Source: Methylobacter sp. (GTDB taxonomy: Bacteria > Pseudomonadota > Gammaproteobacteria > Methylococcales > Methylomonadaceae). Taken from it: a DNA stretch of 64,000 bases. The translations under genes and the position numbers were made by a program. Location: positions 62,001-126,000 of the forward strand of contig NZ_JAUXVR010000026.1 in NCBI RefSeq assembly GCF_030680395.1. The letters are read 5' to 3'. This document shows positions 16,886 through 24,733 of this stretch, in pieces (position 1 is the first letter of the stretch; each line of letters starts with the position of its first letter). The notes below the pieces were generated by a model that was not told the origin of the DNA, did not search any database, and was given only the letters and a program-made list of their open reading frames with translations.

Positions 16886-18895
16886 CTATTTTTTGTCGGC
16901 GGCCACATTAGACAGCATGACAATTCTGTTTCTGCCCTCGTTTTTTGCACGATACATGGCTTGATCGGCAGCTTCAATCATATCTTTGTAATTGGTATAG
17001 TCGGCACTATACATGGACACGCCAATGCTAACGGTCAGTAGATGACCATGAAATCGTTGACTCATAATCTTGCCGCGACGCTCAATTTCCGATCTTATAC
17101 GTTCGGCATAACCGTAGGCGCCTTTTTCATCGGTATTTCTAAGGACAAATAAAAACTCTTCTCCGCCGTAGCGGCCGATGAAGTCTCCGGGCCGGGTCAA
17201 GCTGCGCAAAATATCGGCAACAATCTTTAAGGCATCATCTCCCGCCTGATGCCCGCAGGTATCATTAAATAATTTGAACTTATCTATGTCGACAAAGCCT
17301 ACGGCGATATTTGCCAGTTTGGATTCATCCCCTTGAAAAATCTCAGTCAGGAAATTATTGACCATTCGCTTATTGAAAAGTTGCGTTAAATGATCGATCT
17401 GCGCGTGTTTTTTCTGCTGCTCGTATTGTTTGGCATTAAATATAGCGATCCCCAATTCGTAGGCAATGGGCATGATTTCGGGCAGTAATTGTGCCTGCAT
17501 CGGTTTTTTTGATAGTGAATTATCGGTATAAAGCACACCAATCAGACGGTTGTGATGCAATACGGGTACGGCGAGAAATTCAGTAGTATTTAAATGTTTG
17601 ATTATTGGATTGTCGCGCTCTATTTTGGTATTGATGATGACGGGCTTTTTTTCACGGAGACAGGTTAATAGCAATCCGGAAATGCCGCTAATGTCGATCT
17701 CAAAGGGTTGCAGCTTAATGGGTAATGTTGATTCCGGCCAACAGTATGATGCGATCAGGCAGCGGCGCTTGGGGTCGATGGTGAACATAATGCTGCGATC
17801 AAAAGAAAATTCGCCCTGTATTGCTTCCAGCGTCCGGGGTATGAAGTCATCAGGGTTAAGGCTATGATGAGGTGCGGTTAAACAGGATGATAGTTTTCTG
17901 CTGGACGTATCGACAGGCGCAAAAGGTTTATCTTCGATCTGGCTCAGGTTAATGGTTGCTTTAACCAGCGTGGCCCGTAACGTGGTTAAGCCGGGCAGCT
18001 GGATGTCATAGAATTCCCGAGTAATTTTCATGTCCTGATCTACCTGTTGCAGTAGAGCTTCAAGGTCCAGTTGATCAATATCAATCGTTTCGAGTACTGC
18101 ACTTTGTAATTTTGAATGGCTATCGTGGGTAGCCGAGCCAATGCCCTGTATCCAGGCAATGTAGTTTGCGAAGGAAACGATAGCGATTTCCGTTTTATAT
18201 TTGGCGTATGGGGAGGTTTCAACAGGCTGGTTATGGTGGAAGGCTACGATTGCGCTAATCGACGCCGGCAATTGCCATTCCAGGCAAAAGATATGTCCCA
18301 TCTCGGCATGCGTTACTCCGAAAAAACGACGTTCCTCTTCAATACTTGAATGCCCGCTTTTATCCGTGGAACAAATAAAATCGCTGTAAGTTACACGTCC
18401 ATAGGTTTCCAGAACCAGCTTGCCTATATCGTGTAAAAGCCCGCCTGTATAAACCAGGTCGGGATCAGGATACTTAAGTGCGACGGCTATTCGCCTGCTT
18501 AATGATGCTACATAAAGGCAATGCTGCCAGAAAAATAACAAGTCGAACGCCCGCTTTGAGTTTTGTTGAATCAGCTTGTTATAAAGCAGCAGGTTTATCG
18601 CAAGCTGACGCACGATGGAAAACCCCAGCATGGTCACTGCGCGATTAATGGAGGTTATTTTGTTGGGTAGGGCGTAAGCGGCGGAATTAACCTGTTTCAG
18701 GATTTTTGCAGCCAGCACAGGTTCTGTTTCTATGATCAAGGATAAGTGCTCGATCCTGGCGTTGTCGTCATTGGTGAGTTTTAATAGTTTGATGGCGACA
18801 GACGGGACAAGCTGAAGATGTTTGATTTCATCCTTAAGAATGGATCGAGCCGCTTTTTTTATGAGTTCGATGTTGTCCTTGTTTTCGTCAGTCAT
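16886..18895 (-). CDS. HDOD-GAF-GGDEF signalling protein (diguanylate cyclase)
   Basis: 669 residues, no membrane segment. Residues ~20-220 form an HDOD domain (VPSVAIKLLKLTNDDNARIEHLSLIIETEPVLAAKILKQVNS) with an HD pair retained in GGLLHDIGKL. Residues ~340-490 form a GAF-like sensor. Residues ~500-660 form a GGDEF domain with an intact GRYGGEEF active site and an inhibitory RxxD (RPGD) five residues before it, so an active, product-inhibited c-di-GMP synthase is expected. The input to the GAF domain is not known. Stands alone, convergent with the lysine-rich gene. Confidence 0.9.
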   Translation of the reverse strand: MTDENKDNIELIKKAARSILKDEIKHLQLVPSVAIKLLKLTNDDNARIEHLSLIIETEPVLAAKILKQVNSAAYALPNKITSINRAVTMLGFSIVRQLAINLLLYNKLIQQNSKRAFDLLFFWQHCLYVASLSRRIAVALKYPDPDLVYTGGLLHDIGKLVLETYGRVTYSDFICSTDKSGHSSIEEERRFFGVTHAEMGHIFCLEWQLPASISAIVAFHHNQPVETSPYAKYKTEIAIVSFANYIAWIQGIGSATHDSHSKLQSAVLETIDIDQLDLEALLQQVDQDMKITREFYDIQLPGLTTLRATLVKATINLSQIEDKPFAPVDTSSRKLSSCLTAPHHSLNPDDFIPRTLEAIQGEFSFDRSIMFTIDPKRRCLIASYCWPESTLPIKLQPFEIDISGISGLLLTCLREKKPVIINTKIERDNPIIKHLNTTEFLAVPVLHHNRLIGVLYTDNSLSKKPMQAQLLPEIMPIAYELGIAIFNAKQYEQQKKHAQIDHLTQLFNKRMVNNFLTEIFQGDESKLANIAVGFVDIDKFKLFNDTCGHQAGDDALKIVADILRSLTRPGDFIGRYGGEEFLFVLRNTDEKGAYGYAERIRSEIERRGKIMSQRFHGHLLTVSIGVSMYSADYTNYKDMIEAADQAMYRAKNEGRNRIVMLSNVAADKK

Positions 18896-19139
18896 GACAT
18901 CTTCTCCATGGTCTAGGTTTTATTGCTGTACTGTAAAGAAAGTCTAATAAATTTTTAGAGGAAATTGTGAGAATTGTCGATCACTATCTTCAAATAGGTA
19001 TTTAAGCATAACATCAAAAATCAGTCACGATGACTGCCCGGTACAAAATTTTCTGAATACATAGTGATGGTTTACAATACTGACGAATAAGTTCGCCCCT
19101 AGAGCGGGATTGCATATAGACAGGATGTAAAATTATCAC

Positions 19140-20075
19140 ATGAAAAAATTAAAATGCGCTGTTATCGGTACCGGTTATTTGGGCAAATTTCACGCAGAAA
19201 AATATGCGTCTCTGCCTGATTGCGAACTGGTTGCCGTTGTCGATATTAACGAAGCAGCGGCTAAAGAAGTCGCCGAAAAACATGGCGCAACAGCGCTGAC
19301 GGACTATCAATCGCTGTTAGGTGAAGTCGATGCGGTCAGCATCGTGGTGCCTACGACACTGCATCACAAGGTCTCCAGGGATTTTCTCAATGCCGGCGCT
19401 CATGTGCTGGTTGAAAAACCGATTACCGTGACGGTTGCAGAAGCCGATGAGTTGATCGCCATTGCCAAGGCAGGAAATTTGATTTTTCAGGTGGGGCATC
19501 TGGAACGATTTAACCCGGCAGTATTGGGACTTGATAAGGAAGAGAAACCGCTGTTTATTGAATCCCACCGGTTGTCGCCGTTTAATCCGCGCGCCAATGA
19601 TGTCAGCGTGGTGCTGGATTTAATGATACATGATATCGATATTATTTTAGCCTTGGTGGATTCCGAGGTGGAACGCATCGATGCCAGCGGCACGGCGGTT
19701 TTAACGCATGGCACCGATATTGCCAATGCCCGGTTGCTGTTTAAAAACGGCTGCGTGGCTAATGTGACGGCCAGCCGGATCAGCATGAAGATGGAACGCA
19801 AAATGCGCATGTTCAGGCCGTCTTCCTATGTCTCTGTAGATTTCCAGAACCGTATCTTGACCAAACATCGCACCGGTAAAGGAGAAATGTTCCCCGGTAT
19901 TCCGGAAATAGAAACGGAAGAATCCGTTTTTGAAAGCGGCGATGCCTTGCTGGAAGAAATCAAGCATTTCGTTAACTGCATTCATACCGGCGACAACCCG
20001 CTGGTGTCCGGTGAAGCTGGAAAAAGAGCGCTGGAAACTGCGATAGCCATCACCCGATTATTAGGCGATAAATAA
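19140..20075 (+). CDS. gnnA: Gfo/Idh/MocA oxidoreductase, probable UDP-GlcNAc 3-dehydrogenase
   Basis: 311 residues. N-terminal NAD-binding GTGYLGKFHAEKY and the family EKP motif in VLVEKPITVT (near residue 95), then the GFO_IDH_MocA C-terminal domain with VSVVLDLMIHDIDIILAL. The next genes are a DegT-type aminotransferase and lpxB. This trio is the same as gnnA-gnnB found beside lpxA/lpxB in Acidithiobacillus ferrooxidans, where GnnA oxidises the 3-OH of UDP-GlcNAc and GnnB transaminates it to UDP-GlcNAc3N for an amide-rich lipid A. The specific function is inferred from neighbours and length, not proven from sequence. Confidence 0.7.
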   Translation: MKKLKCAVIGTGYLGKFHAEKYASLPDCELVAVVDINEAAAKEVAEKHGATALTDYQSLLGEVDAVSIVVPTTLHHKVSRDFLNAGAHVLVEKPITVTVAEADELIAIAKAGNLIFQVGHLERFNPAVLGLDKEEKPLFIESHRLSPFNPRANDVSVVLDLMIHDIDIILALVDSEVERIDASGTAVLTHGTDIANARLLFKNGCVANVTASRISMKMERKMRMFRPSSYVSVDFQNRILTKHRTGKGEMFPGIPEIETEESVFESGDALLEEIKHFVNCIHTGDNPLVSGEAGKRALETAIAITRLLGDK

Positions 20076-20079
20076 CCGG

Positions 20080-20139
20080 GTAGGTTGGATGAGACATTGG
20101 TTTGTCGGGTTACGTGATAAAACCGCTAACCCGACCTAC
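20080..20139. repeat. REP pair (GTAGG type) between gnnA and gnnB
   Basis: A forward GTAGG at 20080-20084 and, 55 bases on, its inverse CCTAC (20135-20139) preceded by a perfect stem gtcgggtta (20104-20112) with taacccgac (20127-20135). Same head sequence as the REPs near the RAYT remnant. Confidence 0.65.
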
Positions 20140-20190
20140 GAAACTAACTGATTACAAACATATCAACGAATAAATAATAGGCAACAAAAC

Positions 20191-21288
20191 ATGATACCAA
20201 TGGTAAACCTGAAAGCTCAATACGTTGAAATTAAAGATGAGATTGAGCGTGGTCTGGCTGAAACAATCGAAAATTGTTCGTTTATATTAGGGCCTAATGT
20301 TCAGGCTTTTGAAAAGGAAGCTGCCGATTATTTGGGCGTTAAACACGCCGTTGCGGTGGCTTCAGGAACCGATGCGCTGCATCTGGCCTTGATCGCCGAA
20401 GGCATCGGTGCTGGCGATGAAGTGATTACCACCGCGTTCACCTTTATCGCTACGGCGGAAGCCATCAAATATGTCGGTGCGATTCCCGTTTTCGTCGATA
20501 TAGATTCCAAGACTTTCAATATCTCTCCGGAAGCCATAGAAAAAGCCATTACGTCGAAAACTAAAGCGGTCATGCCGGTGCATTTGTTCGGTCAACCGGC
20601 GGATATGACGGCCATTAAGTCGCTGTGCGACCGGCATGATCTAAAACTGATTGAAGATTGCTGCCAGTCGTTCGGCGCGAGCATCGACGGCAAGCAAACC
20701 GGCGCTATCGGTCATGCGGCCGGATTCAGTTTTTTTCCCAGCAAAAATCTGGGCGCATTTGGCGATGGCGGTCTGGTTGTCACCAACTCCGACGAGACGG
20801 CGGCAAAATTGAAAATGTTGCATAATCATGGCTCCGATGTTCGTTATTACCATGATGTGATCGGTTATAACAGTCGCCTTGATGAAATGCAGGCGGTCAT
20901 CTTAAGAGCCAAATTAAAACGCATCGATCAATACAATAAAGGCCGCCGTCATGCCGGGCATCTTTATTCCGAGTTGATGGCCGATTTGCCGTTGACCACG
21001 CCGTTTGAAGACGGTCTGGGTGAGCACGTTTACCATCAGTACACGGTGTTATGCGACCGTCGCGACGAGGTTATGAAAGCCTTGCAGGATAAACAGATTG
21101 GCTGTGCCGTGTACTATCCCGTACCTTTGCACCGGCAAAATGTGTTTAAAGAGGAATATGCCGGAGTCAGTTTGCCGGTGACCGAATTTGTTGCGGCCAG
21201 CTGTTTGTCATTGCCGATTTGTCCGTCTCTTGAAGATGACACCATCAGGGAGATAGTGGCGGTTATTCGGGATGTTTTGACGGCATAG
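20191..21288 (+). CDS. gnnB: DegT/DnrJ/EryC1 aminotransferase, probable UDP-3-keto-GlcNAc transaminase
   Basis: 365-residue PLP enzyme of the sugar aminotransferase family: GLAETIENCSFILGPNVQAFEKE, then VASGTDALHLAL, EDCCQSFGASIDGKQTGAIGHAAGFSFFPSKNLGAFGDGGLV, where Lys of SKNLGAFGDGG forms the Schiff base. Length matches GnnB (about 369). It follows the Gfo/Idh gene, with REPs in the 115-base gap, and lpxB comes next. Proposed role: amination of UDP-3-keto-GlcNAc to UDP-GlcNAc3N. It could instead serve O-antigen or exopolysaccharide sugars. Confidence 0.72.
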   Translation: MIPMVNLKAQYVEIKDEIERGLAETIENCSFILGPNVQAFEKEAADYLGVKHAVAVASGTDALHLALIAEGIGAGDEVITTAFTFIATAEAIKYVGAIPVFVDIDSKTFNISPEAIEKAITSKTKAVMPVHLFGQPADMTAIKSLCDRHDLKLIEDCCQSFGASIDGKQTGAIGHAAGFSFFPSKNLGAFGDGGLVVTNSDETAAKLKMLHNHGSDVRYYHDVIGYNSRLDEMQAVILRAKLKRIDQYNKGRRHAGHLYSELMADLPLTTPFEDGLGEHVYHQYTVLCDRRDEVMKALQDKQIGCAVYYPVPLHRQNVFKEEYAGVSLPVTEFVAASCLSLPICPSLEDDTIREIVAVIRDVLTA

Positions 21289-21346
21289 TTAATGCTTGGA
21301 TATATGTGCTCGCTCCCAAGTTGTTTGCATAAATTTTTCCGAGAGT

Positions 21347-21482
21347 CGTCATACCGGCATGGATGCCGGTATCCAGTGCCATGGACGGTAACTTTCGATC
21401 CTCGCACGTTGTTTAGAGGTGTCGATGTCTGCGAACTTTTACATCCCTGCGCCTAGATTCCGGCATCCCTGCCAGAATGACG
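21347..21482. mobile_element. 136-bp MITE-like inverted-repeat element
   Basis: Terminal inverted repeats of 27 bases: cgtcataccggcatggatgc... at 21347-21373 and its near-complement at 21456-21482, which differs at four or five positions. Each arm is itself palindromic (ccggcat...atgccgg). No open frame inside. It separates gnnB from lpxB. Similar cgtcat...ccggcat repeats are common in intergenic regions of proteobacteria. Confidence 0.65.
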
Positions 21483-21560
21483 ATGTTCCACAGACACTTG
21501 TGTATAACGATGGGAGCTGGCGCTTAATAACGAGACTATCTTCTATTTTGCATCTTATCC

Positions 21561-22709
21561 ATGTCCCAACATAAACCCTTGAAAATCCTATTCAGCGCCG
21601 GAGAATCATCCGGCGACCAGCACGCCGCCAATATGTTTCTTGAGCTGCAAAAACAGCAGCCGCACATATACGGCTTTGGCATGGGCAGCTCAAAAATGGC
21701 TCAGGCCGGCATCGATATTCGTTATGATTCGGCTAATATCGCCGTCATCGGCGTGATTGAAGTCATCAAGCATTATGCCGAAATCCGCCGTGCGCTAAAA
21801 CTGATGCAAGAGTTGCTAGCAAACGAGCGCCCCGACTTGCTGGTTTGCGTAGACTACAAGGAATTCAACTTTAAACTGGCAGGTTACGCCAAACAGCAGG
21901 GCATTAAAGTCTTGTTTTACGTCAGTCCTCAAGTTTGGGCATGGCGGCCGGGCCGAGTGAAAGCTTACGGTAAAGTCATCGACATGATGGCAGTGATATT
22001 CCCGTTTGAAACGGCTTATTACGATGCCGAAAAGGTGCCGGTACGCTACGTGGGGCATCCTTCGGTAGATAAAGTCCATGCCCAATACAGCAAAGATGAG
22101 GATTTAACACGTTTTGGGCTGGATAAAAGCAAGCCGATAGTCGGCTTATTGCCCGGCAGTCGTGCCAACGAAATCAAGCGCATGTTGCCGGTCATGCTGG
22201 CCGCCGCCGAAACAGTGCAGGCCGGTTTACCGGATTGCCAGTTTATTTTGCCGCAAGCCGATTCAATCAGCGATGCATTGCTGGAACAATACACCCGTCA
22301 GTCGCCGCTTGTTATTAAAGTAATAAAAAATCAGCCTTACGATGTCATTCAATGTTGCGACGCAGTGATGACTACATCGGGCACCGCAACCTTGGAAATC
22401 GCCTTGTTAACCGTACCTATGGTCATCGCCTACAAGCTTTCACCGTTAACCTATTGGTTGGGTAAATGGCTGGTCAATACGCCTTTTATCGGCTTGCCGA
22501 ATATTGTCTCAGGCAAAAGCGTCATCAAAGAACTGATTCAGCACGATGCGACAGCCGACAACCTGGCGGCAGAAATTACTCGGATTTTGACTGATAAAGC
22601 TTACGCCGATGAAATGCGCCAAAACCTGGATCAGGTTAAACAGCAGTTAGGGCAGGGCGGCGGTTCAAAAAACATGGCGCAGTTGGCACTGGAGATGCTG
22701 TTGACTTAA
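21561..22709 (+). CDS. lpxB: Lipid-A-disaccharide synthase
   Basis: 382 residues, typical LpxB length. GT-B glycosyltransferase of family GT19: FSAGESSGDQHAANM near the start, the IAVIGVIEVIKHY stretch, YVSPQVWAWRPGRVK, PVRYVGHP, LLPGSRANEIKRMLP and SGTATLEIALL near the C-terminus. It joins UDP-2,3-diacylglucosamine with lipid X at the inner membrane. The preceding gnnA/gnnB pair suggests that its substrates carry a 3-amino group. There is a MITE-like element in the upstream gap. Confidence 0.95.
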   Translation: MSQHKPLKILFSAGESSGDQHAANMFLELQKQQPHIYGFGMGSSKMAQAGIDIRYDSANIAVIGVIEVIKHYAEIRRALKLMQELLANERPDLLVCVDYKEFNFKLAGYAKQQGIKVLFYVSPQVWAWRPGRVKAYGKVIDMMAVIFPFETAYYDAEKVPVRYVGHPSVDKVHAQYSKDEDLTRFGLDKSKPIVGLLPGSRANEIKRMLPVMLAAAETVQAGLPDCQFILPQADSISDALLEQYTRQSPLVIKVIKNQPYDVIQCCDAVMTTSGTATLEIALLTVPMVIAYKLSPLTYWLGKWLVNTPFIGLPNIVSGKSVIKELIQHDATADNLAAEITRILTDKAYADEMRQNLDQVKQQLGQGGGSKNMAQLALEMLLT

Positions 22710-22812
22710 CCGGATGACAGACGTTTAATACCGGAACGGAAAAACTTAAGCAGCAAGGCAAGCTTTTCTGTTAATCTTCAGCAACAGCAATTAAATCGAA
22801 TGAGGGGTGACG

Positions 22813-22947
22813 ATGGACATTGGAACTGTATTTAAACTACTGGCCTTTATGCTGTGGCCGTTTTTACTGGTATTTTTATACTATCTGTTTGACAGAAAAG
22901 GCTTCAAAAGACGGCTGGAGAAGTTCAAGCAGGACGGTTTTAAATAA
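22813..22947 (+). CDS. 44-residue single-pass membrane protein
   Basis: Short frame starting MDIGTVFKLLAFMLWPFLLV and continuing FLYYLFDRKGFKRRLEKFKQ. One hydrophobic helix (about residues 6-26) is followed by a strongly basic tail, giving an N-out or cytoplasmic-tail topology by the positive-inside rule. A good ribosome site (gaggggtg) lies six bases before the ATG. It follows lpxB by about 100 bases on the same strand. Not matched to a named family. Confidence 0.6.
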   Translation: MDIGTVFKLLAFMLWPFLLVFLYYLFDRKGFKRRLEKFKQDGFK

Positions 22948-23119
22948 ACCTCTAAACACATCAGCTCGGTAAAGTGTCTGGTTGTCTTTTCCTAGTTAAA
23001 ATTTAACCGGCAGTTACTGATTTTTAGTAATGCTTGTTTAAAGTGCAATTACCTATATCGTGTGTTTTTCACGCTCTTTATTGGAATGACTTTAACTATA
23101 GGGCTCATCACTTTTTTTG

Positions 23120-23563
23120 CTAAACAGTCGCTGCTCTTGTGTTGCGTCGCTTCTTGGTAAGCGTTTCTCTGAATACGGAATCCTTTTTAATGGCCTCATT
23201 AATTCGTTCCAGCAGTGTTTTGTTATCAAACGGTTTTTCCAGGAAATCGACAGCGTCGCCCTTAAGTGCTTTGGTGGAGTCAGGAATATCGGTATATCCG
23301 TGACCGCTGATAAATATGATAGGAATGTTAATGTCTCTGTTCAGCAATTCGTCCTGAAGTTCGTAGCCGGTCATTAAAGGCATCCTGACATCCAAGAGCA
23401 AACATCCGGGCTGCGCAGGATCATAGCCATTCAGAAAGGCCTCGGCGGATTCAAAACTTCTGACCATTTGTCCTACTGATTCAAGCAAGAGTGTCAATGA
23501 GTCGCGTATGACGAACTCATCGTCGACCAAATGAACTAATGATGTTAAGTTATTAATACTCAT
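23120..23563 (-). CDS. Single-domain response regulator (FixJ-type receiver)
   Basis: 147 residues from the ATG at 23563, which has GGAGA eight bases upstream; a longer frame starts at 23632. Receiver hallmarks are acidic LVDDE, phosphoacceptor Asp in CLLLDVRMPLMTG, Ser in FISGHG and Lys in DFLEKPF, all like the FixJ/TodT subgroup. The LuxR-type DNA-binding domain normally following is missing; the protein ends in a short basic tail (KKRRNTRAATV). No histidine kinase is nearby, so it is an orphan. Confidence 0.85.
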   Translation of the reverse strand: MSINNLTSLVHLVDDEFVIRDSLTLLLESVGQMVRSFESAEAFLNGYDPAQPGCLLLDVRMPLMTGYELQDELLNRDINIPIIFISGHGYTDIPDSTKALKGDAVDFLEKPFDNKTLLERINEAIKKDSVFRETLTKKRRNTRAATV

Positions 23564-23899
23564 TATATTTTCTCCGAATAGATAGAGTGAAATAACAAGT
23601 GTTGTTTTCCCTGATTCGCTATTGGAATGCAAAGTGCCTTAACGGGCTTCGAGAAATGTGCTGTCGAGTAGTAAACACGTGCTATATTCACGCTAAAATG
23701 GATGCGTTTGTTACAAATCCTAAAAAATATACTTTTTGATTGTTTTATGGTTTATTTTTTCTTTTTTTGCACATCCAAGATGGTTTTTTCCATATGAACT
23801 CGCTCAGCGAGCGCCATCCATTACGATGGATGCGCTATCTTAGCAACCAAGCTGTCAAGTTCTGTTGACAGTCTGTGATTTTTCTATCTTTTTGCTTTC
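23564..23899. other. Regulatory intergenic region between divergent genes
   Basis: About 336 bases. It holds two dyads: catcca...tggatg around 23815-23832 and a perfect CTGTCAA-gttctg-TTGACAG at 23852-23871, just upstream of the XRE regulator. Nothing else was identified. Confidence 0.5.
23852..23871. promoter_or_regulatory. Operator-like dyad upstream of the XRE regulator
   Basis: Perfect 7-bp inverted repeat CTGTCAA (23852-23858) and TTGACAG (23865-23871) with a 6-base centre. Its second half contains a TTGACA -35-like hexamer. Position about 30 bases before the start codon suits autoregulation. Confidence 0.45.
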
Positions 23900-24553
23900 A
23901 TGCCTCTCTACGAACTTTCTGAATATGTCAAACAACGCATCAATACGCTTGGCTTGAGCATGTCCGAACTAGCCAGGCAGACCGGTATTTCCCGACAAGG
24001 GTTATACGGTTTGCTGGATGGAACGACGGGACAGGCGAAAATTTCAACACTGATTGCTTTGGCAAAAGCGCTGCAAGTGCATCCAATGGTGTTGTTTCGG
24101 CATTTACTGCATCAACTGGATTTGCCTAAATTTTCTACGACTTCGGCGAAGTATCAATTTGATGCCAGCGGTTTTGTTCAGGATGTGACGATTCCCGACA
24201 ATACAACTGTACTTACCGATCAGGTGTTTACCAAAATTTGGGAGATTCAGAACATCGGTCATATCGATTGGCTGGGGCGGAAAATGGTTTGTGTGGATCA
24301 AAATGTTGATATTCCTGCTGTTCCTGACCAGATTGTAGCGCCTGAACCCCGGCGTGGATTAGTGCCCACACGGCACGTTATCGATATCCCCAAAACGCTG
24401 CCGGGCGATTCCGTGATTTTAAGTGTGGAGTTTACGGCGCCTTCTTATCCTTGCTCATTGGTTTCCTATTGGAAGATGATCGATGAAAATGAAGAAATTT
24501 GCTTCCCTGCAACCGAAGGTTTGTCGTGTATGGTGCGGGTGATTAGCTTGTAA
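23900..24553 (+). CDS. XRE-family regulator with NBR1-like Ig domain
   Basis: 217 residues. Residues ~8-70 are an HTH_XRE domain (RINTLGLSMSELARQTGISRQGLYGLLDGTT, LIALAKALQVHPMVLFRHLL). After a linker, residues ~105-217 match the NBR1/FW-type Ig-like domain: FTKIWEIQNIGHIDWLGRKM, then TLPGDSVILSVEFTAPSYPC and SYWKMIDENEEICFP, with conserved Trp in WEIQN and W in YWKM. In eukaryotic NBR1 this domain binds proteins; bacterial HTH fusions are known but not characterised. No ribosome site is visible. The next gene is a TonB receptor, a likely target. Confidence 0.82.
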   Translation: MPLYELSEYVKQRINTLGLSMSELARQTGISRQGLYGLLDGTTGQAKISTLIALAKALQVHPMVLFRHLLHQLDLPKFSTTSAKYQFDASGFVQDVTIPDNTTVLTDQVFTKIWEIQNIGHIDWLGRKMVCVDQNVDIPAVPDQIVAPEPRRGLVPTRHVIDIPKTLPGDSVILSVEFTAPSYPCSLVSYWKMIDENEEICFPATEGLSCMVRVISL

Positions 24554-24658
24554 ATAAAGGGGGTAAAAGCGGTCTTCGCCGGTAGTAGTGCCGGCTCGTT
24601 GTAGGGAGTCTTGAAGGTGAAGCTGGAGCTTGGGAATTAGTGAAATACAGGTAGACAA

Positions 24659-24678
24659 GTCCAAAGCAAGCTTTGGAC
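24659..24678. promoter_or_regulatory. Perfect 20-bp palindrome before the TonB receptor gene
   Basis: GTCCAAAGC and GCTTTGGAC with a central aa. It lies 56 bases before the receptor start, downstream of the XRE gene. Could be an operator or part of a dispersed repeat; no T run follows, so not a standard terminator. Confidence 0.4.
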
Positions 24679-24733
24679 ACCGATAATTGAAATATCAACA
24701 GAACCTTAGCAAATTTAACCGGCACTGACTTTT

